Source: Ottelia alismoides
Lineage: Eukaryota > Streptophyta > Magnoliopsida > Alismatales > Hydrocharitaceae
Assembly (NCBI GenBank): GCA_037367405.1
Contig: JAZKJV010003275.1
Location: forward strand, 62,001-126,000
Direction: 5' to 3'
Length of the DNA stretch: 64,000 nt
Of the stretch, positions 36,301 through 46,300 are shown piece by piece. The translations under genes and the position numbers were made by a program. A model generated the notes under the pieces. That model saw only the letters and a program-made list of their open reading frames with translations. It was not told where the DNA came from and did not search any database. Numbering within the stretch: the stretch's first letter is position 1; each line of letters begins with the position of its first letter.

Positions 36301-37305
36301 TCTGGTTAATCCTTTCTGTGAAGATTTGCTTTTAGAGAAACATTGAGACGGATGTATGGCATGCCGCCGGATTGGGACTTCTTACCATCCATGCCGGCAG
36401 ATGGTGGTTCGTGGTCCGTGATGCACAGCTGGGCATTGCCAACAAAATCTTTTATGGAGTTTGTCATGTTCGCGAGGTATGCTTTTAAGTAAACATCCAG
36501 CAGTTGTTCGTTAAGTATCGTGATTTCTTTCATTAATGAACATCTTAAAACATCGTAGACTTTTACCTCACTTCTACTTATCATTATACTTTCTTAATCT
36601 AAATTCCATGAAAAAGAACTGCCTTTCTTTTTCCCTGAATATGCGATTTGCTTTTCTGTAACCTATCACTATGATCCACACAATATTTCAGGATGTTTGT
36701 GGATGCACTTGATTCGAACATGTACGATGAGCATCATCAAACTGGGCATTGTTATTTGAGTTTGACAAAGGTAATGATACGTCGTTTTTTTCTCTGCTGT
36801 TTCCATCTTTCATATCATTAAGTTTCTGCGTGATTTTCCATTGTAGGATCGGCATTGCTACTCGCGTGTTCTTGAGCTCCTTGTGAACGTTTGGGCATAC
36901 CATAGCGCAAGACGAATGGTCTATCTCGACCCTAAAACAGGAGCCATGCAGGAACATCATCCCTTCAAGGGTCGTAAGGGTAAAATGTGGATCAAATGGT
37001 TCTCATTCGCCACGTTGAAGACCATGGACGAAGATCGGGCGGAGGAGTGGGATTCCGACCATCCTAACAAGCATTGGCTTTGGCCATCTACCGGAGAGGT
37101 GGTCTGGCAAGGTATGGTGGAACGTGAAAGGAACATGCGCCAACACCTCAAGGAGAGAAGAAAGCAACAGAGTAGGGAGAAGATAAAGAGAATGCGTAGC
37201 CGTGCCTGCCAAAAAACATTGGGGAAATACATAAAGCCACATCCAGAGTACGTAGGTGACCGCGACAACTTCAGTTCTTCGAACGTGACAGTTGAGGTTC
37301 TATGA
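24351..37305 (+). CDS. GT4-like glycosyltransferase, type II membrane protein (At5g04480/At4g01210 type), 14 exons
   Basis: Exons: 24351-24749, 24824-24913, 25143-25252, 25391-25441, 33392-33563, 33660-33968, 34056-34262, 34348-34821, 34898-35107, 35327-35515, 35608-35771, 36336-36476, 36692-36770, 36847-37305. All introns are GT-AG and all phases join, giving 1,017 residues against roughly 1,030-1,050 for plant relatives. The protein has a basic N-terminal tail, one membrane helix at about 45-66, and a luminal domain with the conserved VFADLNVMDGAQLQMVTVA block near 134. The GT4 sugar-nucleotide site lies around 412-430, with E417 but Q427 where many GT4 enzymes have the second glutamate. 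A conserved C-terminal half follows (YEPYFGEG, YRDALGEYGAFFAIANR, WAYHSARRMVY). Probably a Golgi glycosyltransferase; substrate unknown. Intron 4 is 7.95 kb and full of transposons, yet all splice sites look intact. Confidence 0.93.
25860..26290 (-). repeat. TRIM LTR A
   Basis: 431 bp, TGATGGGA...CTAACA on the + strand, with the promoter-like CTATATATAG near 26160. Confidence 0.85.
26631..27057 (-). repeat. TRIM LTR B
   Basis: 427 bp, TGTTAGGGGA...CTTAACA. The minus-strand primer site (26617-26628) lies directly beside it. Confidence 0.85.
27400..27978 (-). repeat. TRIM LTR C, carrying a MITE
   Basis: 579 bp, of which 144 bp are a MITE plus its TAA duplicate; without it the length equals the other LTRs. 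Terminal bases are mutated (TATTAGGG at the left, CTAAAA at the right). Confidence 0.82.
27651..27791. mobile_element. GGGTTCGTTTGG-type palindromic MITE (complete)
   Basis: 141 bp, ends GGGTTCGTTTGGTTGCA and TGCAACCAAACGAACCC, flanked by TAA at 27648-27650 and 27792-27794. The arms continue through GGTTGGGTACTATTCACAGG and its mirror, so nearly the whole element can fold as a hairpin. The TAA duplication suggests a Tourist-like MITE. Confidence 0.9.
28317..29214 (-). repeat. TRIM LTR D, carrying a CGACTAG-rich hAT-like element
   Basis: 898 bp. The excess over 430 bp is explained mostly by the insertion at 28435-28840 and its 8-bp duplicate, plus a short local duplication near 28360-28420. 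Confidence 0.8.
28435..28840. mobile_element. Non-autonomous hAT-like element with CGACTAG motif arrays
   Basis: 406 bp inside TRIM LTR D. The 8-bp flanks ATGCGGAC (28427-28434) and ATGCGGAT (28841-28848) agree at 7 of 8 positions and the LTR reads through when it is removed, so the borders are sound. The right end, reversed, starts CCAAGGTTGCAAAAATCGG; the left end, ATTGTTGTAAAAATC, is its degenerate partner. Both ends are packed with CGACTAGT, CCGACTA and AGTCGAT words in both orientations, and the middle is plain AT-rich. An 8-bp duplication is the hAT hallmark. Confidence 0.8.
29215..30393. other. Intron sequence, no element recognised
   Basis: Part of glycosyltransferase intron 4. No coding or repeat structure that I can name. 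Confidence 0.4.
30394..31380 (+). pseudogene. RTE-clade LINE reverse transcriptase fragment
   Basis: A 328-codon open frame (it opens on TTG, without an ATG start) covers the RT palm and fingers of an RTE-type LINE. Landmarks are VRRVLGEHGLTWLANLFNVI near residue 55, NQFGFMTGRSTIEAI near 115, MIFIDLEKAYDSVPREILW near 150 (first catalytic Asp) and FVDDIVLID near 240 (second catalytic pair). The conserved LHQGSALSP box is altered to LHRGSALNL. The endonuclease part and the C-terminal HxxR region are absent, so this is a truncated piece. A longer, frameshifted relative is on the minus strand at 52745-54600. It lies in intron 4, sense to the host gene. Confidence 0.88.
31400..32010 (+). pseudogene. 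Ty1/copia reverse transcriptase relic
   Basis: Decayed copia RT blocks follow in order: VFRTK near 31480, QYKARLVTKEFNQSEA near 31530, LQEVYMVESPMFIDTYRP near 31710, QAPRAWLN near 31800 and SLFIYNKYGCI near 31880. Stops and frameshifts are common. No LTRs were found. Confidence 0.75.
32020..32150 (+). repeat. Three degenerate copies of a GTTGAAGTACTTC word
   Basis: GAGTTGAAGTACTTCATCA occurs near 32030 and again near 32120, with a variant GAGTTGGAAGTACTTCCGT between them; AGTAGCCAG or AGACGGCTA lies between copies. Confidence 0.6.
32314..32742. mobile_element. Degenerate hAT-like element with AGTTGGTC/CCGACTA words
   Basis: The left end AGGCTTGTAGTAGTCGACCA and the reversed right end AAGTTGTAGAAGCCAGTAGTC can be aligned. 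Both ends are rich in short words related to ACTAGT, GGTTGG and CCGACTA, with an AT-rich middle, like 28435-28840. No good 8-bp duplication was found. Confidence 0.45.
33193..33284 (+). repeat. 46-bp perfect tandem duplication in intron 4
   Basis: Units 33193-33238 and 33239-33284 begin GATCGGTTCGCATCTTAG and appear identical up to the last bases. They lie about 100 bp before exon 5. Confidence 0.9.
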
Positions 37306-38652
37306 TCGTTGCATGTACGCAATCCGTTATTCGTTCCTTCTCTTCTTTTTGCTAAATTCTTCCCTTACTTGCGACATCAAGGGTGCACATATGTAATATT
37401 AGATATGTATTTTTGTTGTAGCTCCCCCATTCACATCTCCTTTCAATGTTTAGGTTTAACATTAACTCTACGTCAGCCTCTTTTTTATTGATTTACGAGG
37501 GATGCGGCGTTATACATGTTGTATTATGTTAATTCATTTACTTAACAATCTTTTTCAAGTTATGTTGTTCAGTAATGGAATGTGTAATGTATGTGGTGGT
37601 GTTGTCTTGGTCAAGTGCATCTATGTGATATTTGAATGGAAATGGTTTCCCTTTGTATCTAACTTTCGGTTCATTCAGGACTTTGTATGTCCTTGAGGGT
37701 GCATGATAATGATTTGATCACAAGAATTAGATTTTTCCTTATACACACACATATCAAAGATTGGATCAAAGAAATGATGGTGGTGACTCCCGATCTGGAA
37801 AGGATCCATAATGTTAAGAGGGGGTTTGATCAATAAGACACATGAAGAAAAGGATCGAGAAAGAAAGCATGTATAATCACTCAACATAATGATATATAGT
37901 GATTCGGTAATGTGCTTACTGCTCAAATCTTGATCTCTTCTTCTCTCTTTTTTTCTTCGAAGCCAGAAAAGGGGGAGACACTCTTAGGTGTTCACCCTGT
38001 CAATATATTAGAAACTAAGAGCGAAAAAAGAAAAGTACAGAGAAAGGCGCTCTAGACAAGCCATGAGTGCAACACCCCCGAAGCACGAATACAGACGTTT
38101 TCCTTGTAAAATCTATGGCTAGAAAACAGCAGATCTCTTCTTCTCTCTTTCATGAAAATATTACGAGGGAGCAGAATGAGTTGTTCCCTAAGAGATTTCT
38201 TGTGCCGTGATCTTAAGGTTGCAAGGTTACAAGGAATTACCAATACGTGCTTCGTATGTTAGATGGTTGGGTCAGTTGAGTTCATATATGTTACCAAGCA
38301 GTCTTCACGTGAGAAAACCTAACACATATGTAAAAGTTCTGGTTTGTAACTCTTTGTTTCGACCACATTTTTACTAAGAAGAAGCTAGCAACCTAATCAA
38401 CTTGAACTTCACATGGATGGGGGTTATCTCCATCGAAAATGGAAATTTTGGATGTGATATTCAACTTTGAGTAGTAGTTATTCTTCTATTGTATTTGTGA
38501 AAATTGATTTTTTTACCTAGAATAAGAGTATATTTTTAGGTGATTACTAATAATTGAAGAACACAAAGGAAACCAAGGGTAACACTAAGGAAGTTCATAT
38601 TCTAGCACCAGGATAATGTTGTGTGCGTACCTGTGTGTGGGTGCATGCGTGT
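37306..38652. other. 3' flank of glycosyltransferase gene; no further gene
   Basis: The first few hundred bases, with T-rich stretches, are the probable 3' UTR and terminator region. Short frames only. Confidence 0.5.
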
Positions 38653-39053
38653 GGAGCGGATCCTCTATTGTAACCGATGTTCCAACAGAGGTGTTGTAAT
38701 CCTTTTTTTTTTTTGTAAAGTTTCTTCCAAAAAATCCAACCTTGTAGATTGAATATATATAATTAACATTGTACAAACCCGTCAAAATTCGTTCATATCC
38801 AATGCCTATAGCTATTTCATCTTAACGGACAAAGGTCCAATCCTCTTTTAAATAGATTTTAAGTTTCTAAAATGTTGACATTACGTTGTCCTTTAAGATG
38901 AGACAGCGATGGGCATCGAATTCGAATGAAATGAGATGGCATGTAAAACATTTTATCAAAGATTCAATCAATAAGGTCGGATTTTTGGAAGGAATTTCGC
39001 AAAAAAAGTACATCACCTCTTCTGTAACATGGTTACAGTCGAGGTTCCGCTCC
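38653..39053. mobile_element. Inverted-repeat MITE, family M (relative of 16032-16793)
   Basis: The left end is GGAGCGGATCCTCTATTGTAACC and the reversed right end GGAGCGGAACCTCGACTGTAACC (each quoted in shortened form of the visible TIR). The arms also share GAGGTGTTGTAATCC against GAGGTGATGTAC and AAAATCCAACCTTG against AGGTCGGATTTTT. Target duplicates are not clear. Confidence 0.65.
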
Positions 39054-40394
39054 TGTGTTTGTGTGCTTGAGTGGGTGTGGCAATGTGCATGCTTGTGCGT
39101 GTTTGTTCCCATGTTTGTTGTGCGGTGTGTGGATGAGCGTGCGGATACTCGTATGTGTTATTAGATGAGAACATATGCTTTTCAGAATGTTCAACTAATT
39201 TACTTGTTAACATGTATTCATTATTCTATTAAATTTTGATATATATTTTAAATATATAAGCTTGTACTTGTATGTTACACATCTTTATAACTTATTCCTA
39301 GTACATGGTGAAACGAGGGGAGGATCGCATGCTGCGAGTGATTTCACGACATTAATCAATGCGACAATCATAACGGTCCAAGCTCCATCTAATGGCGGAG
39401 ATAGGACTACTTTGAGTAGCTTCTACCTAAGTGGTATTTGCTTACTACTCTCAAATGGATGGGATGCAGACCATTGTGATCGTCACATCATCCCCTACTG
39501 TGAATCTACCTAAAGCAAGAGATCTCCCATAAGATGAGATGATGAAATATCCTTTTCACTCGAATCTGACCTAATCCTTTCAATATCCAAACTACTTATC
39601 CATCTTTTGACAATCAGTGGTTATAGCCTACAACGGTCAGATGGAGGCTTTCATTTAAAATACGGTCTCCACGCCCAAATCACGGGACATCAAGGATGAT
39701 CACAGACTGTCACAAACAGAATACCAGATAATTTGTGCAGCATCTCAAGTTATAATCCAATATAGAAAACCATAATGATAAAAACTGAAGCGAGACATCA
39801 CGAGGTAACTACTTTGACCTGAATTGATTAATTTATAGCATGAAGCATACATATCTGAAATCTCAATTAGAGAAACCACCTGCTAATAAAAATTTTCAGC
39901 CAACTCTCAAATGTTGCTCCTGTGTGGTTCCATCTGAATCCATGAATTAGGGTTTGGAATGCCTCCCAGGTGCAACCATGCTGCAATTCCTCTTCTAAAT
40001 CAAATGCGCCATCATGTTCTAAGACACGTCTTTACCATGTTTAGCTGCAGTTTAAAAAGGCATGTCAAGGTCGCAATTTATCACCATAAACACACATTCC
40101 CACTTTCTCAAATGGCTGGAGGTACTGAACAAATTCTTGTTTTTGCTGCATTTGCCTTTACATAACATTATCCAATAATAGACAGCAACGTTAATGAATT
40201 TTATCATGCGAACAGATAAGAGTAATCGTTGTTTCTATTCGAATCTAAGATATATTATCATATAACACAAAGCCTTTTTAAGAGAGAAATGTTACGACAC
40301 ACACTCTCACTGCAGCTGTCATCTAAGCTACTCAAGAACGAATAATCCTACCTGCAAAATTCAGATGCTTTGGACCAACAAAAACTCCCTGCTA
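39054..40394. other. Intergenic between convergent genes
   Basis: GTGT-rich stretch near 39055-39130; otherwise nothing recognised. The region next to 40395 would be the FCF1 3' UTR. Confidence 0.45.
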
Positions 40395-43300
40395 TCACAT
40401 TCTTGGGGCTGAAATAAAGACAGTGCAAAACAAGATTAGCCTCCATTCATACAAGAGATTATGAGATAAGAACAAGATGCCATATACCTCCACCGATGGT
40501 TGCTTCAGGAAGTCGTTCAATCGAATACTTGTGTTGAGTTATGTACATGATGGGCACCCCTGGGATCTGTTTTTCACATCGACATTATCAGCCGCATTTT
40601 TTGAATTTATCATGAAGGAAATTTCTTTGAAAGCCACAAAAATGCAGATTTGAGAAATACCTTGCGGATCCGACGTTTTAAATCTCTATCGCATGTAGCA
40701 ACAATATAGCATTTGTGCTGTTAAAACAATAAGCAGAATTATTATTTAAGGAATAAACTTCGTTGTTCAAAACATTTGGAGGCTTATCTATAGATCCAGG
40801 CATTATGATGAAAGCATTCATGATTTATCTTCTGCGGTATAAGCTGGTTAAGGAGAAGTGTTTGCATAGAACCTGCATCCACTTTCAGACAGATACCCAT
40901 AATGGGCAATAACTGGTGCTTGAATGGTACTCAGTTTGGAAACCATCTAATAAGGTAAATGTCAAATCTTACTAAATTAGAGAGTTGATGGTAAAACTGG
41001 ATATTGTCACTTACTGTTTTATCTTTAAGTTAAAACTAAGTTAGCGTATGGGTACAGAGAAAATACGCATTAGGTGGACATGGAACTGAATCAGAACAAG
41101 AGGTCAGCATGGCGAGTGGTGAAGCTGAGCATGATGATCGGGGAAGCTGGGCATTTTGAGTTGATTGTGGCAAGCATGGCATCCCCGCTAAGTGGCAAAG
41201 CTGATGGATTTCAAGAGTGTCGTATGCAGATGCATGTACTTGCCTTCCCCTTTGCTCTGTTTTCTCCTATCTTTTGTTACTTGCATTTCTCTATCCCTTG
41301 TGGGTAACAAACAGAGGAATTCCCCAAGACTCCTCAATCTTTTCTTTAAAAATGTGAATTACCCGGTCTTAAGGGATTTATTTCCCAACAAAAGGTATTA
41401 CTAATTCAATTGACGGCGATGTTCATGTCCTTAAAATGTTTGACATTTTATGAAACAATTAAAACGGTGTCCTATTTTTTATATAAGCCAAATGCTTTTT
41501 GGGTAACTGAGGAACTCCTCATTCTTTAATTGAGCATATCTACAAGAGGAGGGCACTTTGCTTTCTGGACTAGTCCATCCTGACTTGACTACTGATATAA
41601 ACCCTAGGTAACCTAAAAGTAAAGGGATTCCACGTTGCTAATATATGTGTTCTTTGTGGTAGCTCAGTAGAGGAATAAAATTGCTTTTTCTAAAAGGTTG
41701 CACATTCCTTAAAGAGATATGAACTTTCTTTGACTCAAAGTCAAACCAATTAAATATAGGATATTTACACCCATAACCCTGAGTAGTTTCGTAGTTATCC
41801 CAGGAACCTTCCATAATCACGAATTACATGGCGAACCCCAAATAAGTGCGCCGTCCTATACCCATAACCCTTCGTTATTTTAATCCATTAACTCAACCAA
41901 GCCTTTGAGTTAATCTAACCTGATGCAGCGTGACCCCAAATTATGGGGCCACATTTATTTAATTAGATAATTATCAATTTTATTTACGTTTTTTGGGTCT
42001 AATTGAATAATTGAGATCGCATGTGATCTCAACGTTGATTTCGTAGAATTTAATTATAATTGTTGGTCAATTAAATAATTAGAGTCCAATTAAGTTAGTT
42101 AGAGGTCAATTAGGGTTAAATTAGTTGTAATTTGATTATTTACTATTTTGTAAACCCTCTCTCCTATATAAAGAGAGGGTAGTCCATCAGTTTTAGGGAG
42201 TCAGTTATGAATTAAAAATTGAGATTGTTATCTCTTTCCCTCTCTCTCTCTCTCCCTTCTCCCTCCACGCGATCTCCGCGGTCTTCTTCTCCAAACCCCT
42301 CGTTCCGACGAGTTTTTCTTTCTCTCAACCCCTCCAATTTCTCTTCTCAACTCTTCTATTTCTTCCACCAAAATCCACCCAAAAATATATTATTATTTTA
42401 TTCGTCGTCGCCGTTTTCGATCCGCATCAATTGGTATCAGAGCATGGCATTTAGATCGTCCTCACGATCTAACGATCCGCCCCGACGTCCGCACCGACAC
42501 CATCATTCATCCGAACGAAGACGGCAAGCCAATGAAGCCTACGACAAGGAAACGAAGCGCATGTTATGTGATTTGCAGAACAACTTCCTAGCCATGTCTT
42601 CAACGTTTCGAGACTTCACGGCCAACCTTGAGGCCTACCGCGACGCCCAAGCGAAGCCGCCAACCGCCGAAGCCGCCACCGCGAGCTTTAACGACGAAGA
42701 ACTCGCCGTGGAAGCCGATCAAGCCGCTGTCCAGATCATTTTTGAAGAAAAAATCAACGAATCGGCCGCTGTCCAGCACCCTCCAAGTCCGATTTCGTCA
42801 CCGGAACCGATGTCGTCGCCTCCTCCGACCTTCCCGACACGGTCCCCTCTATCCCAGGTATCTCCCCGGCCGTCTTCAGCCCCCCTAACCCTACCAGCAC
42901 CCTCCGCCATTCCCCCACCGCCTGCGGCTCACCCCCAGCCGCTCCCCCCTGCCGCCTTCACCTACCCCCTTCCCACGCACATCAACCATCTCCCCAGCAC
43001 CCCCTTCCTCCTCCGACATTTCCCCACGCCCCCACCCGCAACGCCACCCCCCTGTGCACCACCCCTCACCATCGGACCCCACGAGACCTCCCTCGCCATC
43101 TCCCCATTCCCCCTCCGCCCCACTTGCGCCTCACCCAGAACCCCGGCGAGACCCCCCCTTCTCCGCACCACGCGCAACCACAGGCGCGCGCACCAGCCCC
43201 TCCCTACCGCGCCGCCCTCCCCACAGTCCTCTCCCCTCCCTCACGTCATCGCGCCCTCCGGAGCCGAGCGCGCCTCCTCTCCGCCTGGTACTTCTCCGCG

Positions 43301-46300
43301 CCGCCCTCCCCATATCCCAGCGCCGCCTCGCCGCAGCGCAACCCCTGCGCCTCCATCCCGCACGTTACCCCTCCCCGCGAACCCCTCCATACCGCCTACC
43401 CTTCTGCGCCAGTCGCCACGCCGCCACTCGCCCCGTGCACCCCCATCCTCCAGACTCTCCCCGCACCGCCGCCGCGAGACCTCGAGCGGCTCCTGCCGCC
43501 CCCTCATACCGCGTCTCCCACGGGCAACCCTAACGAAAGGAGCGGATGTCACGGGAGGCCCATCCCATGGATTGTGGAGATGGAAACTAAATTGGAAAAA
43601 TTGCAGAAAAAATTTCCCTAAGTTCTTTATTTACAGAAAGGCCCAGAACATTATGAAAAGAGAGCAAAATAAAGAGGTGCGAAAATTGCGGCCACACCCC
43701 TGGCGGCCGAAATCTTTAAAGAACAGGGCTGAAATTGGGAAATCAAGGGTCCCTCCTTATCCAAATAGGACTAGAGCCTTGGGTTTTTCCTATATAAGGA
43801 CCCCATGGCTTCATTCCTTAGTCACATCTCCTCTTCTCCTCTCCTTGTGCCATTGCTTCATTATGGCTTCTCCAAGGACCATATGCTCCATGCCACACCA
43901 ATTTTTTGAGCATCATGGGAAGAAGACAACGATCAAGACGACGCCGCCGTGCGCACCGCATATGTTCTTCACCCACGACAGCCGCGCCTTTCTCGCCCGC
44001 ACATGGATTCCACCGTTCGCTCCGCATCAGTTCTTCCAAAAGACGACGGAATGCGCCGAATCATCCTCCAAGCCTACAGTTCACGCAATTCGTCAGGAGC
44101 CGAATTTATTAAAGCGGTGGAGAGTTGATGCAGCGTGACCCCAAATTATGGGGCCACATTTATTTAATTAGATAATTATCAATTTTATTTACGTTTTTTG
44201 GGTCTAATTGAATAATTGAGATCGCATGTGATCTCAACGTTGATTTCGTAGAATTTAATTATAATTGTTGGTCAATTAAATAATTAGAGTCCAATTAAGT
44301 TAGTTAGAGGTCAATTAGGGTTAAATTAGTTGTAATTTGATTATTTACTATTTTTGTAAACCCTCTCTCCTATATAAAGAGAGGGTAGTCCATCAGTTTT
44401 AGGGAGTCAGTTATGAATTAAAAATTGAGATTGTTATCTCTTTCCCTCTCTCTCTCTCCCTTCTCCCTCCACGCGATCTCCGCGGTCTTCTTCTCCAAAC
44501 CCCCCGTTCCGACGAGTTTTTCTTTCTCTCAACCCCTCCAATTTCTCTTCTCAACTCTTCTATTTCTTCCACCAAAATCCACCCAAAATATATTATTATT
44601 TTATTCGCCGTCGCCGTTTTCGATCCGCATCATAACCCATCCTCGATCTAACTAGTAAAATTAAACCAAAAAGAAAAGAAAAAAAAACACCCCTTCTCCC
44701 ACCCGCCCCCCTTCTCGAGGCCAACTGTCGCTGCCTCCCTCCTCCAGGCCAGCCGCCGTTGCACCCCCTCCTCGAGGCCAACTGGCGTCACCCCACTCCT
44801 TCAGGCCAGCCGCTACCGCCACCCCTCCTCCACCTCCCCCCTCCTCCAAGCCAGCCGTCGTCACGCGAGCAGCCACACCAGCACCCCTCCCTCCGTCTTC
44901 CCCTCCCCTCCCGCGAGCTACAGCACCATCGACCCTTCCCCTCCCGTCGCGTGAGCAGCAGGAGATGCTCCTTCTCCCATTCCACTCCCCTTGCTCGAGC
45001 AGCTGCACCAGCCCTTCCCCTCCCATCGCACGAGCAGCATGAGTTGCTACTCCTCCCCTTCCTCTCCCCTCGTTCGAGCAGCCGCACCAGTCCTTCCCTC
45101 CCGTCATGCGAGCAGCAGCTGCTGCTCCTCCCCTTCCTCTCCCCTCACGCAAGCAACCGCACCAGCACCCTTCCCCTCTCGTCGTGTGAGCAGCAGCTGT
45201 TGCTGCTCCTCCCCTTCCCCCTCCCTCCGCATTCCCCTCCCCTTGAGCAAGCTGCAGCACCAGCAGCCCTTCCCCTTCCGTCACACAAGCTGCAAGAGAT
45301 GCTCCTCCTCCCTTTCTTCTTCCCTCGCGCGAGCAGCCACACCTTGCGCGATCAGTAGCAGCAACGACACATTGAGATGGAGGAAGATGAAGTGGGAGGT
45401 GATGGAGGTCGAAGAAAGAGGGAAGGAAAGGAGTGGTATCCCTTGTAAATAAGGTGAACTCAAAAGTGTATTATATAACGGATTCCGTCATACTTAACGG
45501 AGAAACGGATGGAAGGTACTCCTCAGAGTTATGTGCGTAATTAAGATTCTAAGAAACTACCTAGGGTATGCTACGTAAGAGTTAAGAATGACTCGAGGTC
45601 ATGGGTGTAATTCGTGATTATGGAGAGTTTCTGGGGTAATTACGAAACTACTCAGGGTTATGGGTGTAAATATCCCATTAAATATGATGTTTAAGTCCCC
45701 ATCCAACCCATTTTTTAGACTACGAGGACAACTACTATAGGTTATAGTAATCTTTCCGTGTAACTTTGAAGCAATCCCTCCATGTTAATAATCAAAGGGA
45801 AAAAATACAAAGCCAGCTACAAGAATCATGTGAATTCAACCCCGAAGTTTGAAACTGATGCCACAAAATTCTCAACATATGCACTCACTCTTTAAAACAA
45901 CCTGGCCATGCTGCAACGACACTGTCAAAACAGCACCACAGGGTGTAGTCTATCCATCCTTTTTCTTTATCCACTACAATATTCTTTCATCTATTTTTGC
46001 ATATGCTTCTGTATAAATGTTTGCTAAGCTAGAACCACAAATATTCATTTGGTTTGGGACGAAAGATGTAACATGATTTTTGAAGGGAAAATGGGGGTGC
46101 ACCTGAGGTGGTGCACACTCCAAGAACTTTATTAGTAATCCATCTACCACCTATTCTGCTCTCAATTTCTTTCATAACTGTTATAGTTACATAATGAATA
46201 GAGCAATTTCGGTGCCTAGTGTAAGCATTTCATATAACCTTGCTGGCTTTCAACTCAACGTGAACAAATACCAATGCCCAATCTGATGCAAGTTTAGGGA

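Larger units (their letters stand above)
41921..44632 (+). mobile_element. Young non-autonomous LTR retrotransposon nested in Mutator-like element III
   Basis: LTRs 41921-42429 (509 bp) and 44126-44632 (507 bp) run TGATGCAGCG...CCGCATCA and are over 98 percent identical by eye: two or three substitutions and a few short indels in T, A and CT runs. The duplication TAACC is present at 41916-41920 and 44633-44637. TGGTATCAGAGC at 42432-42443 is a perfect tRNA-Met primer site and AAAGCGGTGGAGAG before the 3' LTR the polypurine tract. There is no protease, integrase or RT; the interior has one gag-like frame. The near-identical LTRs mark it as one of the most recent events here. Confidence 0.93.
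41758..45676. mobile_element. Mutator-like non-autonomous element III with perfect 9-bp duplication
   Basis: The left end (A)GGATATTTACACCCATAAC and the right end, reversed, GGGATATTTACACCCATAAC extend as inverted repeats through CCTGAGTAGTTTCGTA and ATCACGAATTACA, about 75 bp. The flanking 9-mer ATTAAATAT is identical on both sides (41749-41757 and 45677-45685). Without the nested LTR element (41921-44632) the transposon is about 1.2 kb. Its interior (44680-45360) is C-rich with repeated CGAGCAGC and CTCCTCCC words and no recognisable protein. It sits in a FCF1 intron. Confidence 0.88.

Noticed and set aside
42219..42443. Upstream extension of the 639-codon frame into the LTR
   Set aside because: It opens on TTG and translates LTR and primer-binding site; the first ATG is at 42444.
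44661..45358. Overlapping 200-residue frames on both strands
   Set aside because: Repeated CGAGCAGC and CTCCTCCC words in the interior of Mutator-like element III; composition artefact.
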